Of a DNA stretch of 64,000 bases, positions 42,507 to 51,864 are shown piece after piece. How positions within the stretch are numbered: the stretch's first letter is position 1; every line of letters starts with the position of its first letter. The notes below the pieces were generated by a model. That model did not search any database and was not told the origin of the DNA. It was given only the letters and a program-made list of their open reading frames with translations. A program made the translations under genes and the position numbers. The DNA is from SOIL31 sp964636815 (GTDB lineage Bacteria; Babelota; Babeliae; Babelales; Vermiphilaceae), in assembly GCA_964636815.1 (NCBI GenBank), contig CAZWTF010000002.1:1-64000 (forward strand), read 5' to 3'.

Positions 42507-45098
42507 TTATTTTACGTGTAGCCATTGCTTAATATCAATACTCAGTTGTGGATTATACTTTTCACCACCACCTTGAATGCTATTTTTTGCTACACCACCA
42601 CGCAAACCTTGCGAGCTCAACCATACTGCAAACTGTTTCATATCAATAATATGGGCATATGTTTGCGATACAGCCGTATAAAACATTGTTTGATGACCAG
42701 ATGAACTTGTTACAAAATAAAAACCTGGTAGTTTTTGCTCAAACTGCTGAACAATTAAGCGCATATCTTCAACAGAAAGTCCCGGAATATTAATACATAA
42801 AAACGGTATATCATTAACATACTCAACAGATTGTAACCATTCAGGAATACGCATAACAATCAATTGCTGTTTTAACTGCTTAATTTCTTGTTGTGTAGAC
42901 TTTAATTGTTCTTTTTGTTTAATTACAACGTCAAGAACTTCTTCGCGCTTAACTTTATAATCTTGAGACAATGCTTTAATAACATCAAAAGTTTCTTGAA
43001 ATAAATTAATTGCACCAGGACCAGTCACTGCAACAATTCGGCGATGTCCTGCAGAAAGTGCAGAACTCTCTGTTATTTTAAAGGTACCAATATCACCAGT
43101 TGCATGCACATGTGTTCCTCCACAAAGCTCTGTAGAAAAATCATCAACTTGTACAACTCGTACTTTTTCTGGTTTGTATTTTTCACCAAAGAATGCAAGC
43201 GCTCCTTTTTGTTGCGCTTCTTTTAAGCTGCAATATTCAATATTAACTGCAATGTTTTCACGAATTTTTTCATTCACCAGATCTTCTACACGTTTAATAT
43301 CATCAGCAGAAAGTTGACTGTTATACGTAAAATCAAAACGTAAATAATCAGGATGTACTAATGATCCTGATTGCTGAATCTGTTTTCCAAAAACCTGCAT
43401 CAATGCTGCTTGCAATAAATGCGTAGCTGTATGATTTTTCATTGCATTGGTACGCAATGTTGCATCAACACGTGATGTAATTGTATCTCCAACATTAATT
43501 TTTACAGGAGCAATAATCTGTGCTGCAATTGCATTACCAATAAAACGCACATTGGAAATCGCTGTTTCTATACCGTTCACCGTAATCCAACCTTGATCAG
43601 GAACTTGTCCACCACCAACAATAAAGAATGGTGATTTGTGAGCAATTACATAGCATTGCTGACCAGTAGTAACAGCACTAACTAATTCATTGTCTACAAC
43701 AATTGCAGCAACTGTTGACGCTGTTTTTAGTTCATCGTAACCAGTGAACTCAGACGTAACACCAACTTCTAATTGCGCTAACGCATCAACTGTCTTTTTG
43801 CCAGATTGGCTTTGTTGTTTTTCCATCTCTGCATCAAAACCTGCCATGTCAACGGTATAACCTTTTTCACGTGCAACAGCACCAATCAACTCTATAGGAA
43901 AACCATACGTATCATACAATTTAAATGCTTGATCGCCCGTGATTTGTTGAGTTTTTTCTGATTCTTCAAAATAACGATTTAAGATCACTTTGCCACGAAC
44001 AAGATTGACGGAAAATTTATCTATTTCACTTTTCAATGTTGTATAAATAAGATCTTTATTGGTTTGTAATTCAGGATAAATTGAACTGAATTCTTGCACC
44101 ACTGTATAAGAAAGTTCTGGGAAAATATTTTTGTCAGTTAATTTTTGAACGAACAATGCAGCACGACGAATAATTTTACGCAACACATACCCACGTCCAT
44201 CATTAGTCGGTGCACATCCATCAGCAATAATCATGGTTGAGGATCTAATATGATCTGCAATCACACGAAACGCTGCTTTATGTTCAGTGTCCTGTTTTTC
44301 ATAGGATAAACCTGTTAACTCTTCAATACGCCTTAAAATGGGTGCAAAAAGCTCAGTTTCATACACAGAATCTTTATTTTCTACAACACTACATAATCTC
44401 TCAAAACCCATTCCCGTATCAACGCCCGTTTGCTTAAGGGGTTTTAGCTCACCGTTTAACTGACGATCGAATTGCATAAAAACAAGGTTCCATATTTCTA
44501 AAAAACGATCGCAGTCGCAACCTGGACCACAATCTGCTATATTTGCATGTCCATATGTTGCACCACGATCAACATAAATTTCAGTGCATGGACCACACGG
44601 ACCCACATCACCCATTTGCCAAAAATTATCTTTTGCACCTAAGCGATAAATTCTGTTTGCAGGAACTTTAATATCATTCGCCCAAATTGCATATGCTTGA
44701 TCATCCGTTTCAAAAACCGATACATACAATTTTTCAGCATCAAGATTAACTTCTTTGGTTAAAAAATCCCAAGCGTACTGAATTGCATCTTTTTTAAAAT
44801 AATCGCCAAAAGAGAAGTTACCCATCATTTCAAAAAAAGTAAGATGCCGCTTAGTGAATCCAACATTATCTAAATCATTATGTTTACCACCAGCACGAAC
44901 ACATTTTTGAACAGATACAGCACGATTGTAGCTGCGCTTTTCAAGGCCTAAAAAAAGATCTTTAAACTGATTCATTCCCGCATTGGCAAAAAGCAGCGTT
45001 GGGTCTTGCGCAGGAATTAACGAAGAACTTGCTACTGCTTCATGTCCATTTTTAACAAAAAATTGTATAAATTTATTTCTAATATCACGGGAATTCAT
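42507..45098 (-). CDS. alaS: Alanyl-tRNA synthetase
   Basis: 863 residues, full length. Aminoacylation domain with SSLIPAQDPTLLFANAGMNQ, the MGDVGPCGPCTEIYVDRG block and TNDGRGYVLRKIIRRA; editing domain with HTATHLLQAAL and the zinc-binding CGGTHV; C-terminal coiled coil and the C-Ala domain ending GGEKYNPQLSIDI. It charges tRNA-Ala and clears mischarged Ser/Gly. An unusual Cys-rich insertion (ADCGPGCDCDRFLEIWNLVF region, about residue 195) matches that seen in many bacterial AlaRS. AAAGGA lies 8 bases before the ATG. Confidence 0.97.
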   Translation of the reverse strand: MNSRDIRNKFIQFFVKNGHEAVASSSLIPAQDPTLLFANAGMNQFKDLFLGLEKRSYNRAVSVQKCVRAGGKHNDLDNVGFTKRHLTFFEMMGNFSFGDYFKKDAIQYAWDFLTKEVNLDAEKLYVSVFETDDQAYAIWANDIKVPANRIYRLGAKDNFWQMGDVGPCGPCTEIYVDRGATYGHANIADCGPGCDCDRFLEIWNLVFMQFDRQLNGELKPLKQTGVDTGMGFERLCSVVENKDSVYETELFAPILRRIEELTGLSYEKQDTEHKAAFRVIADHIRSSTMIIADGCAPTNDGRGYVLRKIIRRAALFVQKLTDKNIFPELSYTVVQEFSSIYPELQTNKDLIYTTLKSEIDKFSVNLVRGKVILNRYFEESEKTQQITGDQAFKLYDTYGFPIELIGAVAREKGYTVDMAGFDAEMEKQQSQSGKKTVDALAQLEVGVTSEFTGYDELKTASTVAAIVVDNELVSAVTTGQQCYVIAHKSPFFIVGGGQVPDQGWITVNGIETAISNVRFIGNAIAAQIIAPVKINVGDTITSRVDATLRTNAMKNHTATHLLQAALMQVFGKQIQQSGSLVHPDYLRFDFTYNSQLSADDIKRVEDLVNEKIRENIAVNIEYCSLKEAQQKGALAFFGEKYKPEKVRVVQVDDFSTELCGGTHVHATGDIGTFKITESSALSAGHRRIVAVTGPGAINLFQETFDVIKALSQDYKVKREEVLDVVIKQKEQLKSTQQEIKQLKQQLIVMRIPEWLQSVEYVNDIPFLCINIPGLSVEDMRLIVQQFEQKLPGFYFVTSSSGHQTMFYTAVSQTYAHIIDMKQFAVWLSSQGLRGGVAKNSIQGGGEKYNPQLSIDIKQWLHVK

Positions 45099-45213
45099 AT
45101 TTTAATCCTTTATGACAGGGCTTTTATTATTCATTATTCCATAGATTACGTTTCTTTTCTATTTTTTTAAAATTGCAGTAGGCTGGTACAAAAATTAAAA
45201 AAAAGGAGACCTC

Positions 45214-46131
45214 ATGATTATTCCAATGCTACTCTTGTTCTTATCCTCACCCATACTTTCCGCACAAGATTGGCAATACGTACCATTCGATCAAGCAATG
45301 CAAAAAGAGAACTTTCCAAACGCAATCCCATCAACAGAGCGCATTATTGGCATTGATGGAACTGCACTCTATGATTTTTTTAAACAAATGTATGAAAATT
45401 ATAACCCTTCAGTTGCTGAACAAAACCCTGAACTCAAGATACCTAAAATAATTCATCAAATTTGGCTTGGCAGTCCTGTGCCAGAAGCATTTGTTGATCT
45501 GCAACAATCATGGATTGAACATCACCTAGGGCGCGATTGGTTATATAAATTATGGACTGATGAAGATGTTGCACAGATGCAACTATATAACCAAGAGTTT
45601 TATGATGCATCAGATAACTATGGGGTAAAATCTGATATTTTACGCTGGGAAGTGCTATGTGCATTTGGGGGAGTGTATGTTGATATGGACTATGAATGTT
45701 TGCGCTCACTCGATGAGTTACACTATACCTACGATTTTTATACTGCTCTGCAACCATTAGACACTTGGTTTGTTCAACTTGGAGCTGCGCTCTTTGGATC
45801 ACGACCAGGACATCCAATCTTACAACATTGTATAGAAACCATTAAAAACGATTGGCATCTACAAGGAGCGCCTAAAAAAACAGGCCCTGTGCATTTTACC
45901 AAATCATTCTGCACTTGTGCATGCACCAATGGAAATATAGACATAGCATTCCCTGCTTTATATTTTTATCCATTAGGTTGCCAAGAAACTGAAGGACGCA
46001 GAGCTGAATGGATACAACAAGGTTCTTATGCTGTGCATTGGTGGGCAAAAAGTTGGATGCCAAAAAATTATCGCCCAGTAAAATTTAAAGATATACATAA
46101 CGATTCTTCTGCTGCACGGTGGAACGATTAG
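45214..46131 (+). CDS. Exported GT32-type glycosyltransferase (DXD, Och1/SetA-like)
   Basis: 305 residues; AAGGAG lies 6 bases before the ATG. A signal peptide (MIIPMLLLFLSSPILSA) is followed by the Gly_transf_sug domain: KIPKIIHQIWLGSPVPEAF, WLYKLWTDED, then KSDILRWEVLCAFGGVYVDM with the metal-binding D157-M-D159. The C-terminal HWWAKSWMPKNY also fits. GT32 includes yeast Och1 mannosyltransferase and effectors such as Legionella SetA that use UDP-glucose. Sugar nucleotides are cytosolic, so an exported form would work in the host or needs an uncleaved anchor. First of five such enzymes in the next 7 kb. Monocistronic with terminator. Confidence 0.88.
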   Translation: MIIPMLLLFLSSPILSAQDWQYVPFDQAMQKENFPNAIPSTERIIGIDGTALYDFFKQMYENYNPSVAEQNPELKIPKIIHQIWLGSPVPEAFVDLQQSWIEHHLGRDWLYKLWTDEDVAQMQLYNQEFYDASDNYGVKSDILRWEVLCAFGGVYVDMDYECLRSLDELHYTYDFYTALQPLDTWFVQLGAALFGSRPGHPILQHCIETIKNDWHLQGAPKKTGPVHFTKSFCTCACTNGNIDIAFPALYFYPLGCQETEGRRAEWIQQGSYAVHWWAKSWMPKNYRPVKFKDIHNDSSAARWND

Positions 46132-46137
46132 CAAAAT

Positions 46138-46165
46138 AAAAACCTCCTGAAAAAGGAGGTTTTTT
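46138..46165. terminator. Bidirectional terminator
   Basis: AACCTCCT (46141-46148) pairs with AGGAGGTT (46154-46161), loop GAAAA, with A and T runs on both sides; shared with the convergent gene at 46171. Confidence 0.85.
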
Positions 46166-46170
46166 AATAA

Positions 46171-46785
46171 TTAACTGCGTTGGGATAAGGGCATGCATTT
46201 TGAATGAAGATTAAAATAATATACAAGAACAGCAATAAACCCTGCAGCGCCCAAACCTGCTAATATAATATACGTGATAGATGTTGTAACTGATGGTTTT
46301 TTTATAATTGTTTCGACTTGTTCTTTACTTAAACACAAAGAAATTATATCAGAAGTATCGCTATTATTTAAAAAATATACAGATACACAGTCTTGATATT
46401 TATTGTTTTTTTTACATATTTCATAATATTTTTTAATACTTTTTTCAAAACAAACAGCTCCTTCTTTTGCGATGAATAGAGTAATATCAATTCCTCTTGC
46501 TGCCTGCCTATGTTTGCCAGGCACAACACCTGTTATTCTAGTCTCCGAATTAAACCATGGATTAATATCAACAACATTAAATAATTTTATTTTGGCATTA
46601 TTAAATTTTGCATCACAATTGATAAGTGAATCTCTTATATCTACAATCTTATACCTATTCCCCTGAACTCCGCCTGAAAAAGATATCTGTGCCTCTATTT
46701 TTTTATCTGCAACAACTTGCTTTTCCGATGCTTCCAAAGATGAAATGAAAAATAAGATGAGAAAGTAAACAATTTTATTATTCAT
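46171..46785 (-). CDS. Exported protein with C-terminal membrane helix, unknown function
   Basis: 204 residues. The signal peptide (MNNKIVYFLILFFISSLEA) is followed by a domain of about 140 residues with five cysteines (INCDAKF, AVCFEKS, YEICKKN, YQDCVSV, SLCLSK), possibly disulfide-bonded. A transmembrane helix (YIILAGLGAAGFIAVLVYYF) near residues 170-190 is followed by a short tail with HSKCMPLSQRS. The topology would put the Cys-rich domain outside the inner membrane. No known domain. Confidence 0.65.
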   Translation of the reverse strand: MNNKIVYFLILFFISSLEASEKQVVADKKIEAQISFSGGVQGNRYKIVDIRDSLINCDAKFNNAKIKLFNVVDINPWFNSETRITGVVPGKHRQAARGIDITLFIAKEGAVCFEKSIKKYYEICKKNNKYQDCVSVYFLNNSDTSDIISLCLSKEQVETIIKKPSVTTSITYIILAGLGAAGFIAVLVYYFNLHSKCMPLSQRS

Positions 46786-46857
46786 AAAAAGCTCATATAT
46801 TTAAAATTGAAAAAATTAATTTTACTTTTTCAGTGTACCACGTTGTTATATAAAACA

Positions 46858-46894
46858 AAAAAAAGCCTTCTTGGAAATCCAAGGAGGCTTTTTA
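46858..46894 (-). terminator. Terminator downstream of ugd
   Basis: AAAAGCCTTCTTGG (46861-46874) pairs with CCAAGGAGGCTTTT (46879-46892), one mismatch, with A run on the left reading as T on the minus strand. Confidence 0.82.
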
Positions 46895-46922
46895 ATACAC
46901 TTATAAGAATGCTCGAAAATAT

Positions 46923-46946
46923 CCTTCAACAAGTTCAGGACGAGCG
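46923..46946 (+). repeat. Half-copy of the dispersed repeat seen at 3768-3832
   Basis: CTTCAACAAGTTCAGGACGAGCG matches the left arm at 3768-3790 with scattered transitions. It lies 6 bp beyond the ugd stop codon. The best-known form of such repeats in bacteria reads CTTCGACAAGCTCAGGACGAAC. Confidence 0.5.
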
Positions 46947-46952
46947 CAGGAG

Positions 46953-48434
46953 TTAATCCTTTTTAGCACCAAATCTATGCGAAGGAACGCCTCTATGAAC
47001 ATGTATTGGCACCAATGTACGCACATATTCATTACGTTTTTTACATAAATACGATTGTCCAATAGCATCACAGGTAAAGCCAAGCTGCTTTAACACTTCT
47101 GGGTTCACAACATTGCGAGCATCAACAATTATTGGATAATGCATCACTTTTTTTAAACGTGCAAAATCAATCTGCTTGATTTCATCCCAATCGGTCATAA
47201 TGATAACTGCATCCGCATCTGTTGCAGCGCAGTATGGAGATGAACAACATTCAAGCTCAGGGAATATCATGCGCATATTAGAAGCTGCAACTGGGTCATA
47301 TGCTACAACATGTGCGCCTAATTCTTGTAACAGTTCAATTGTTTTAATAGAAGGAGAATAGCGAACATCATCCGTGCCAGCTTTAAATGCTAATCCAAGT
47401 ACTGCAATTGTTTTTCCTGCCAAATCTTCTTGCAATTCTCTTTCCATAATATTTTGCAACTTTTCAACAGCTTTACCTTGCTGAAGATCATTCACATCAA
47501 GAGCTGCTTGAACGGTGTAAAATGGTAAATTATATTTTCCTGCAATGTGTACTATTGCTTGAGAATCTTTTGGAAAACAAGAACCACCAAAACCAGGGCC
47601 TGGATTTAAAAATGCAGGACTTATACGATGATCAAGACCCATAGCATATGCAACGGTTTTAACATCAGCATCAGTTGCATCGCACAGATTAGCAATTTCA
47701 TTAATGTAACTAATTTTTACTGATAAAAACGCATTCGATGCATATTTAGTCATTTCTGCTGTTTGCACATTAGTTAATACATACGGAACGCCACTTGCAA
47801 TTAATGATTCGTACACTTCACATAATGCAATCAACGCTACATCAGAATCAGTTCCAATAACTAAGCGATCTGGATATAGAAAATCATTTACAGCAAGTCC
47901 TTCACGCAAAAACTCAGGATTTGAAACAATACTAAACATATTCGGATCTATACCATATATATCTTCTAATTGCGCTCGTATCCCTCTGCCCGTTCCAACA
48001 GGAACAGTACTTTTTGTAACAATAACTTTGTAAGAATTCATATTTTCAGCAATCATTCTTACAACACCATCTACATATGATAAATTCGCGCTACCATCAT
48101 CTCCCATAGGAGTTCCAACAGCAATAAAAATAACATCGCCAAGTGCAATAGCTTCGGCAACATTATCAGTAAACATCAATCGCCCTGCGTCAACATTACG
48201 TTCAACAACCTCACTGAGCCCCGCCTCATAAATTGGCATAATTCCATTGTGCAACATCTCTATCTTACGCGAATCAATATCAGCACAAATAACTGAATTA
48301 CCAATCTCTGCAAGACATGCTCCAGAAACAAGACCTACATATCCCGTACCAATAATCGTAACCACTCTATCACTCTGGGCATTCAAAAACATTGATAAAA
48401 ATAAAAACTGCACTATAACAATTCTACGAAACAT
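46953..48434 (-). CDS. ugd: UDP-glucose 6-dehydrogenase with an N-terminal signal peptide
   Basis: 493 residues. The enzyme oxidises UDP-glucose to UDP-glucuronate with two NAD+. All sites are intact: IIGTGYVGLVSGACLAEIG, VGTPMGDDGSANLSYV, KSTVPVGTG, NPEFLREGLAVNDFLYPDR, the catalytic Cys in GPGFGGSCFPKDS, and GLAFKAGTDDVRYSPS. Unusually, the Rossmann fold is preceded by MFRRIVIVQFLFLSMFLNAQ, a good signal peptide. The start is fixed by AGGAG six bases upstream; the only internal ATG before the fold has no ribosome site. An exported UGDH would find UDP-glucose and NAD+ only in a host cytosol. An uncleaved signal is the alternative. Neighbouring exported glycosyltransferases support a joint role. 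Confidence 0.92.
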   Translation of the reverse strand: MFRRIVIVQFLFLSMFLNAQSDRVVTIIGTGYVGLVSGACLAEIGNSVICADIDSRKIEMLHNGIMPIYEAGLSEVVERNVDAGRLMFTDNVAEAIALGDVIFIAVGTPMGDDGSANLSYVDGVVRMIAENMNSYKVIVTKSTVPVGTGRGIRAQLEDIYGIDPNMFSIVSNPEFLREGLAVNDFLYPDRLVIGTDSDVALIALCEVYESLIASGVPYVLTNVQTAEMTKYASNAFLSVKISYINEIANLCDATDADVKTVAYAMGLDHRISPAFLNPGPGFGGSCFPKDSQAIVHIAGKYNLPFYTVQAALDVNDLQQGKAVEKLQNIMERELQEDLAGKTIAVLGLAFKAGTDDVRYSPSIKTIELLQELGAHVVAYDPVAASNMRMIFPELECCSSPYCAATDADAVIIMTDWDEIKQIDFARLKKVMHYPIIVDARNVVNPEVLKQLGFTCDAIGQSYLCKKRNEYVRTLVPIHVHRGVPSHRFGAKKD

Positions 48435-48440
48435 ACAATT

Positions 48441-48445
48441 CTCCT
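48441..48445 (-). promoter_or_regulatory. Ribosome binding site that fixes the ugd start before the signal peptide
   Basis: On the minus strand AGGAG is separated by 6 bases from ATG 48434. It shows that the signal-peptide-like 20 residues are translated. Confidence 0.75.
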
Positions 48446-48595
48446 TTTTTTAATGAACTTTCACAAAAAACCATATAATATTTTTTTCAACATTGTATAG
48501 ATTGTTTCTTAATATGAGCAACTATTGGGTTTTTTTATAAAATTTGCTACGGTATTGTAATTGTCAGCAATATCGTTTTAAAAAAGGAAATGATA

Positions 48596-50113
48596 ATGAA
48601 TTATATCAAAACAATAACAATGTTTTTTTTGTGCCTTGGACATATTATACATACTGGAATGCCAGCTGAAAAAGGCAAAACTGAACTTCCATTTGTTATT
48701 GTTGTCTGCTCTTATAATAATGATCAATGGTCAGAAACCACACTAACGTCTATTTTTACACAAAATTATAATAATTTTCGTGTTATCATTGTTGACGACT
48801 GCTCGTCAGACAATAACTGCGAAGTTATTCAACAATGCATCGATAAACATAATTTTAATGATCGCGTAACTTTTATCAAAAATGAACAACGTCGCCGAAA
48901 ATTATCTAACTTATACCACGTACTATATGAATGCAATGATCATGAAATTGTTCTCATGGTTGATGGTGATGATTGGCTGGTAGACTCACAAGTGCTTTCA
49001 TTTTTTAACAAAATTTACTCTGACGACAATATATGGTTTACCTATGGACAATACCGCAATGTACCTGCTTCTCAAGCTATTCAATGGGGACATAAAGAAA
49101 TGGGGTACTGCCGACCTGTCCCTAAACATATTCAAAGACAACAAGCATACCGTTATTACAGCTTTATCTACATGCATCCGCGCACCTTCCGCGCATGGTT
49201 ATTTAAACTAGTAAAACTTGAAGATCTTATCGCGGATAAAATTGAAGGGTTTGAAGGGAATTTTTATCCAGCAAGCAATGATGTTGCGATGTATTTCCCG
49301 ATGGTTGAAATGGCTCATACACATATCAAATTTGTCTCCGATATTCTTTATATAAGAAATTTATATTCAGAAATTGTTGGTTTTAAAGTTGATCGACGCC
49401 TACAAACAACGTCTGCACGCGAAATCAGAAAAAAAAAATGTTATCCAGTACTTTTTCAAGCTAAAAAAAATAGACTCAACGCTGTAAAAAATGCCCTTGC
49501 TGATATATTTTTGCTCTGCCGCTATAATTTAACGGATATCAAAACCACACTCACAAACCTACAAGAGAACACTACAAATATGGGATCTGTGTATGTCTTT
49601 TTCCATAATACAGAAGACAATAAAAAAATATGCCGTTTTATTAAAAAAGATTTTCCTAACATAACCTTTATTCCTTACGACTCAGCCGGTAATAAAGCTT
49701 TAAAAAATCGAATTTTGGATTATTTAAGTCTATGCAAAAATGACCACATTTTCATGTTCACTGACTCTTGTTCTATCTTGGAACCATTAGATCTTTCTTA
49801 CTATATCTTCTGGCTTGAAAAAACATATGCGCATCGCTTTTACCTTGGAAGAAATTCACTTGAAGCTCCTTTCTACATCACACTCAATGATGACATATGC
49901 GCGTGGAAAAACCCTCATGGCAAGGATACATGGAAAGGGTTATCTGTAGGCGATGATGCTTTTATTTGCCGTAAAACAACACTGTATCAAGAAATTAAAA
50001 ATTTAAATTTCAATAATACATACGGTCTTTTAAAAGAAATGTCACTTTCATTATCACAACCAGCACGCGTTGGCTTGTTTTTGAAAAACGAAATAATTAA
50101 AATCGATGCGTAG
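48596..50113 (+). CDS. Exported GT2-type glycosyltransferase, two-domain
   Basis: 505 residues from ATG 48596, with AAGGA seven bases upstream (the ATG at 48590 is too close to it). A signal peptide (MNYIKTITMFFLCLGHIIHT, G) is followed by MPAEKGK. The GT-A domain starts at LPFVIVVCSYNNDQWSETTL, with VIIVDDCSSDNN and the metal site LMVDGDDWLVD. The C-terminal 200 residues form a second domain (VYVFFHNTEDNKKICRFIKK and DHIFMFTDSCSILEPLDLSY) that may be another sugar-nucleotide fold. Acceptor unknown. The 3' end overlaps the convergent GT77-like gene by 17 bp. Confidence 0.88.
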   Translation: MNYIKTITMFFLCLGHIIHTGMPAEKGKTELPFVIVVCSYNNDQWSETTLTSIFTQNYNNFRVIIVDDCSSDNNCEVIQQCIDKHNFNDRVTFIKNEQRRRKLSNLYHVLYECNDHEIVLMVDGDDWLVDSQVLSFFNKIYSDDNIWFTYGQYRNVPASQAIQWGHKEMGYCRPVPKHIQRQQAYRYYSFIYMHPRTFRAWLFKLVKLEDLIADKIEGFEGNFYPASNDVAMYFPMVEMAHTHIKFVSDILYIRNLYSEIVGFKVDRRLQTTSAREIRKKKCYPVLFQAKKNRLNAVKNALADIFLLCRYNLTDIKTTLTNLQENTTNMGSVYVFFHNTEDNKKICRFIKKDFPNITFIPYDSAGNKALKNRILDYLSLCKNDHIFMFTDSCSILEPLDLSYYIFWLEKTYAHRFYLGRNSLEAPFYITLNDDICAWKNPHGKDTWKGLSVGDDAFICRKTTLYQEIKNLNFNNTYGLLKEMSLSLSQPARVGLFLKNEIIKIDA

Positions 50114-50852
50114 GTAATTTTTTTCTCTTATTCACCACTTTACGCACGTAAACAAGCTGAGCTATTTTGTTCTTTATGCCTTTTGTCCAATTGGCATGAT
50201 GCATCATAATATGTTGTGGTACAGGTAAACGCATTCCTGGAGACCATTCACGGCCAGTCAATGTACCTCCTCCAAAGAATGTATTGGGTAAATAACCCCA
50301 TACCACATTATAAGGATTTTTTTTACTATTCCTTTTGATGCAACGATTCAATGAATTTTGATCACTATTAAGTTTATTTTTTTGCATTGTTGTTTTTACA
50401 TCTTGCCACAACTGCAAAGTTTTTTCATTGCCACGACAAGCAAAAAAACCTGAGCAAAGCACGCCATTAGGAGAATTTTTTTGAATAACCATATCCTTGC
50501 CTTCCATTAATGCAAGAATTTTTGATTGAATTGGATGAAAAAATTGAATATCAACGTCTGAAAAAATAAAAACTGATCCCCAATTTTCCTGAATTGCACG
50601 AATAATAAGATCTACTTTGCGTATTGTTGTATCCGTCCAACCGTCATCCATAAATTTTGCCGATGAACATGTTTGTTCACAAAATTCAAAAACAATATCA
50701 AAATCATCACAAATAGATGGGATAAAAAACTGATCTTTTAACTGTTCATGAGATGGTGTGTATAAGGCATAAAGTTTCATTTTTTCTTGCGCGAATACTG
50801 CTACAACAGACAAAAATAAATACATAGAAAATATGCTCAAAAATTTTTTCAT
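50097..50852 (-). CDS. Exported nucleotide-diphospho-sugar transferase (GT77-like)
   Basis: 251 residues from ATG 50852 with AGGAG five bases upstream. A signal peptide (MKKFLSIFSMYLFLSVVAVF, AQ) precedes a domain with VFIFSDVDIQFFHP (DXD-type metal site), GVLCSGFFACRGN, DQNSLNRCI and MMHHANWTKG. This block order matches the nucleotid_trans family (GT77), known from plant wall galactosyl/xylosyltransferases and bacteria. As with its neighbours the export signal is at odds with a cytosolic sugar donor. Convergent with the 48596 gene. Confidence 0.85.
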   Translation of the reverse strand: MKKFLSIFSMYLFLSVVAVFAQEKMKLYALYTPSHEQLKDQFFIPSICDDFDIVFEFCEQTCSSAKFMDDGWTDTTIRKVDLIIRAIQENWGSVFIFSDVDIQFFHPIQSKILALMEGKDMVIQKNSPNGVLCSGFFACRGNEKTLQLWQDVKTTMQKNKLNSDQNSLNRCIKRNSKKNPYNVVWGYLPNTFFGGGTLTGREWSPGMRLPVPQHIMMHHANWTKGIKNKIAQLVYVRKVVNKRKKLPTHRF

Positions 50853-50918
50853 CACAACTCCTTTTTAAATCACCACACTTTGTATTATGCTTACCATAGT
50901 TACAAAAAAAGGACACTC

Positions 50919-51848
50919 ATGAAAAAAAATTTTTTTTTAATATTGCTCTTTTCTACCCTATTTTTACAAGTACAAAGCCGCCCAAACAGCGCTATCACAT
51001 GGGAACCAAATGGAGGCAGATTTGGCGATAATCTTCTTTCTTATTCACGTGCAAAATGGCTTTCTTATAAATTCAATATTCCAGTTTTATATCTGCCATT
51101 CAAATATTCTGATCAGCTCATGATGCATGAACAAGAAGCTATGTATACCCTCGAATTAGCATATGAATTTGACCATATCATTAGAATTCCAGATAAAAAA
51201 AAATATCTACTATTACCCGATAATAACACTTTATATGTTAGTCATTGGGATGCTGATGTCACGATTGATTGGTTTGATCAAACTTTTATAGAAGATCTCA
51301 AAAAAAACATCTACCCTCGCAATCAACTTGAAAAAGTGATTATCCCTAAAAATTGCATATCCATAGCAGCTCATGTCAGAAATGGTGGAAGTTTTAGTGC
51401 TGATACAGACCAAGAAAAAGAACGTTGTCCATTACGGTTTGTACCCGATGAATTTTTTATTAATCAAATAGCTCGTATTGCAGAAATGTTCCCTGAGCAA
51501 AACTTATACGTATATATTTTCACTGATCATTCTGAACCAAAACAGCTCAAGAAAAAATTTAAAAAGGCTCTCAATAACCCCTATATAACATTTGGCTACA
51601 GAAAACAAGACAACTCTCATAATGCAAACGTTTTAGAGGATTTTTTTTCCATGATGGATTTTGACTGTCTTATTCGCCCAGGATCACATTTTTCACGCTT
51701 TGTACAACGTCTTGGCAAAAATAAAGTTGTCATCTATCCAGAAAGCGTTAAGAAAATACATGGAAAACCAATCATTAATGTTATTAATATCAAAACACGC
51801 AAGCACACTGGAGAACGCTGGAAAACAAAAAAAATAACAGTAGCGTAA
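50919..51848 (+). CDS. Exported fucosyltransferase-like protein (GT11-like)
   Basis: 309 residues from ATG 50919, with AAGGA six bases upstream. The signal peptide (MKKNFFLILLFSTLFLQVQS) is followed by WEPNGGRFGDNLLSYSRAKW, similar to the GGLGNQLFQYA start of alpha-1,2-fucosyltransferases. SIAAHVRNGGSFSAD fits the donor-binding H-x-R-x-GD block, and IFTDHSEPKQL and CLIRPGSHFSRFVQRLG fit the later conserved segments. A GT-B fold using GDP-fucose is likely but the exact activity is inferred. The DUF1295 gene begins 16 bp after its stop. Confidence 0.78.
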   Translation: MKKNFFLILLFSTLFLQVQSRPNSAITWEPNGGRFGDNLLSYSRAKWLSYKFNIPVLYLPFKYSDQLMMHEQEAMYTLELAYEFDHIIRIPDKKKYLLLPDNNTLYVSHWDADVTIDWFDQTFIEDLKKNIYPRNQLEKVIIPKNCISIAAHVRNGGSFSADTDQEKERCPLRFVPDEFFINQIARIAEMFPEQNLYVYIFTDHSEPKQLKKKFKKALNNPYITFGYRKQDNSHNANVLEDFFSMMDFDCLIRPGSHFSRFVQRLGKNKVVIYPESVKKIHGKPIINVINIKTRKHTGERWKTKKITVA

Positions 51849-51864
51849 AAAAAAAGGTGATTGT

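Noticed and set aside
46921..46950. C-terminal extension of ugd or a separate small gene over the repeat
   Set aside because: The ugd frame ends at 46953 before it, and the sequence matches the dispersed repeat rather than coding sequence.
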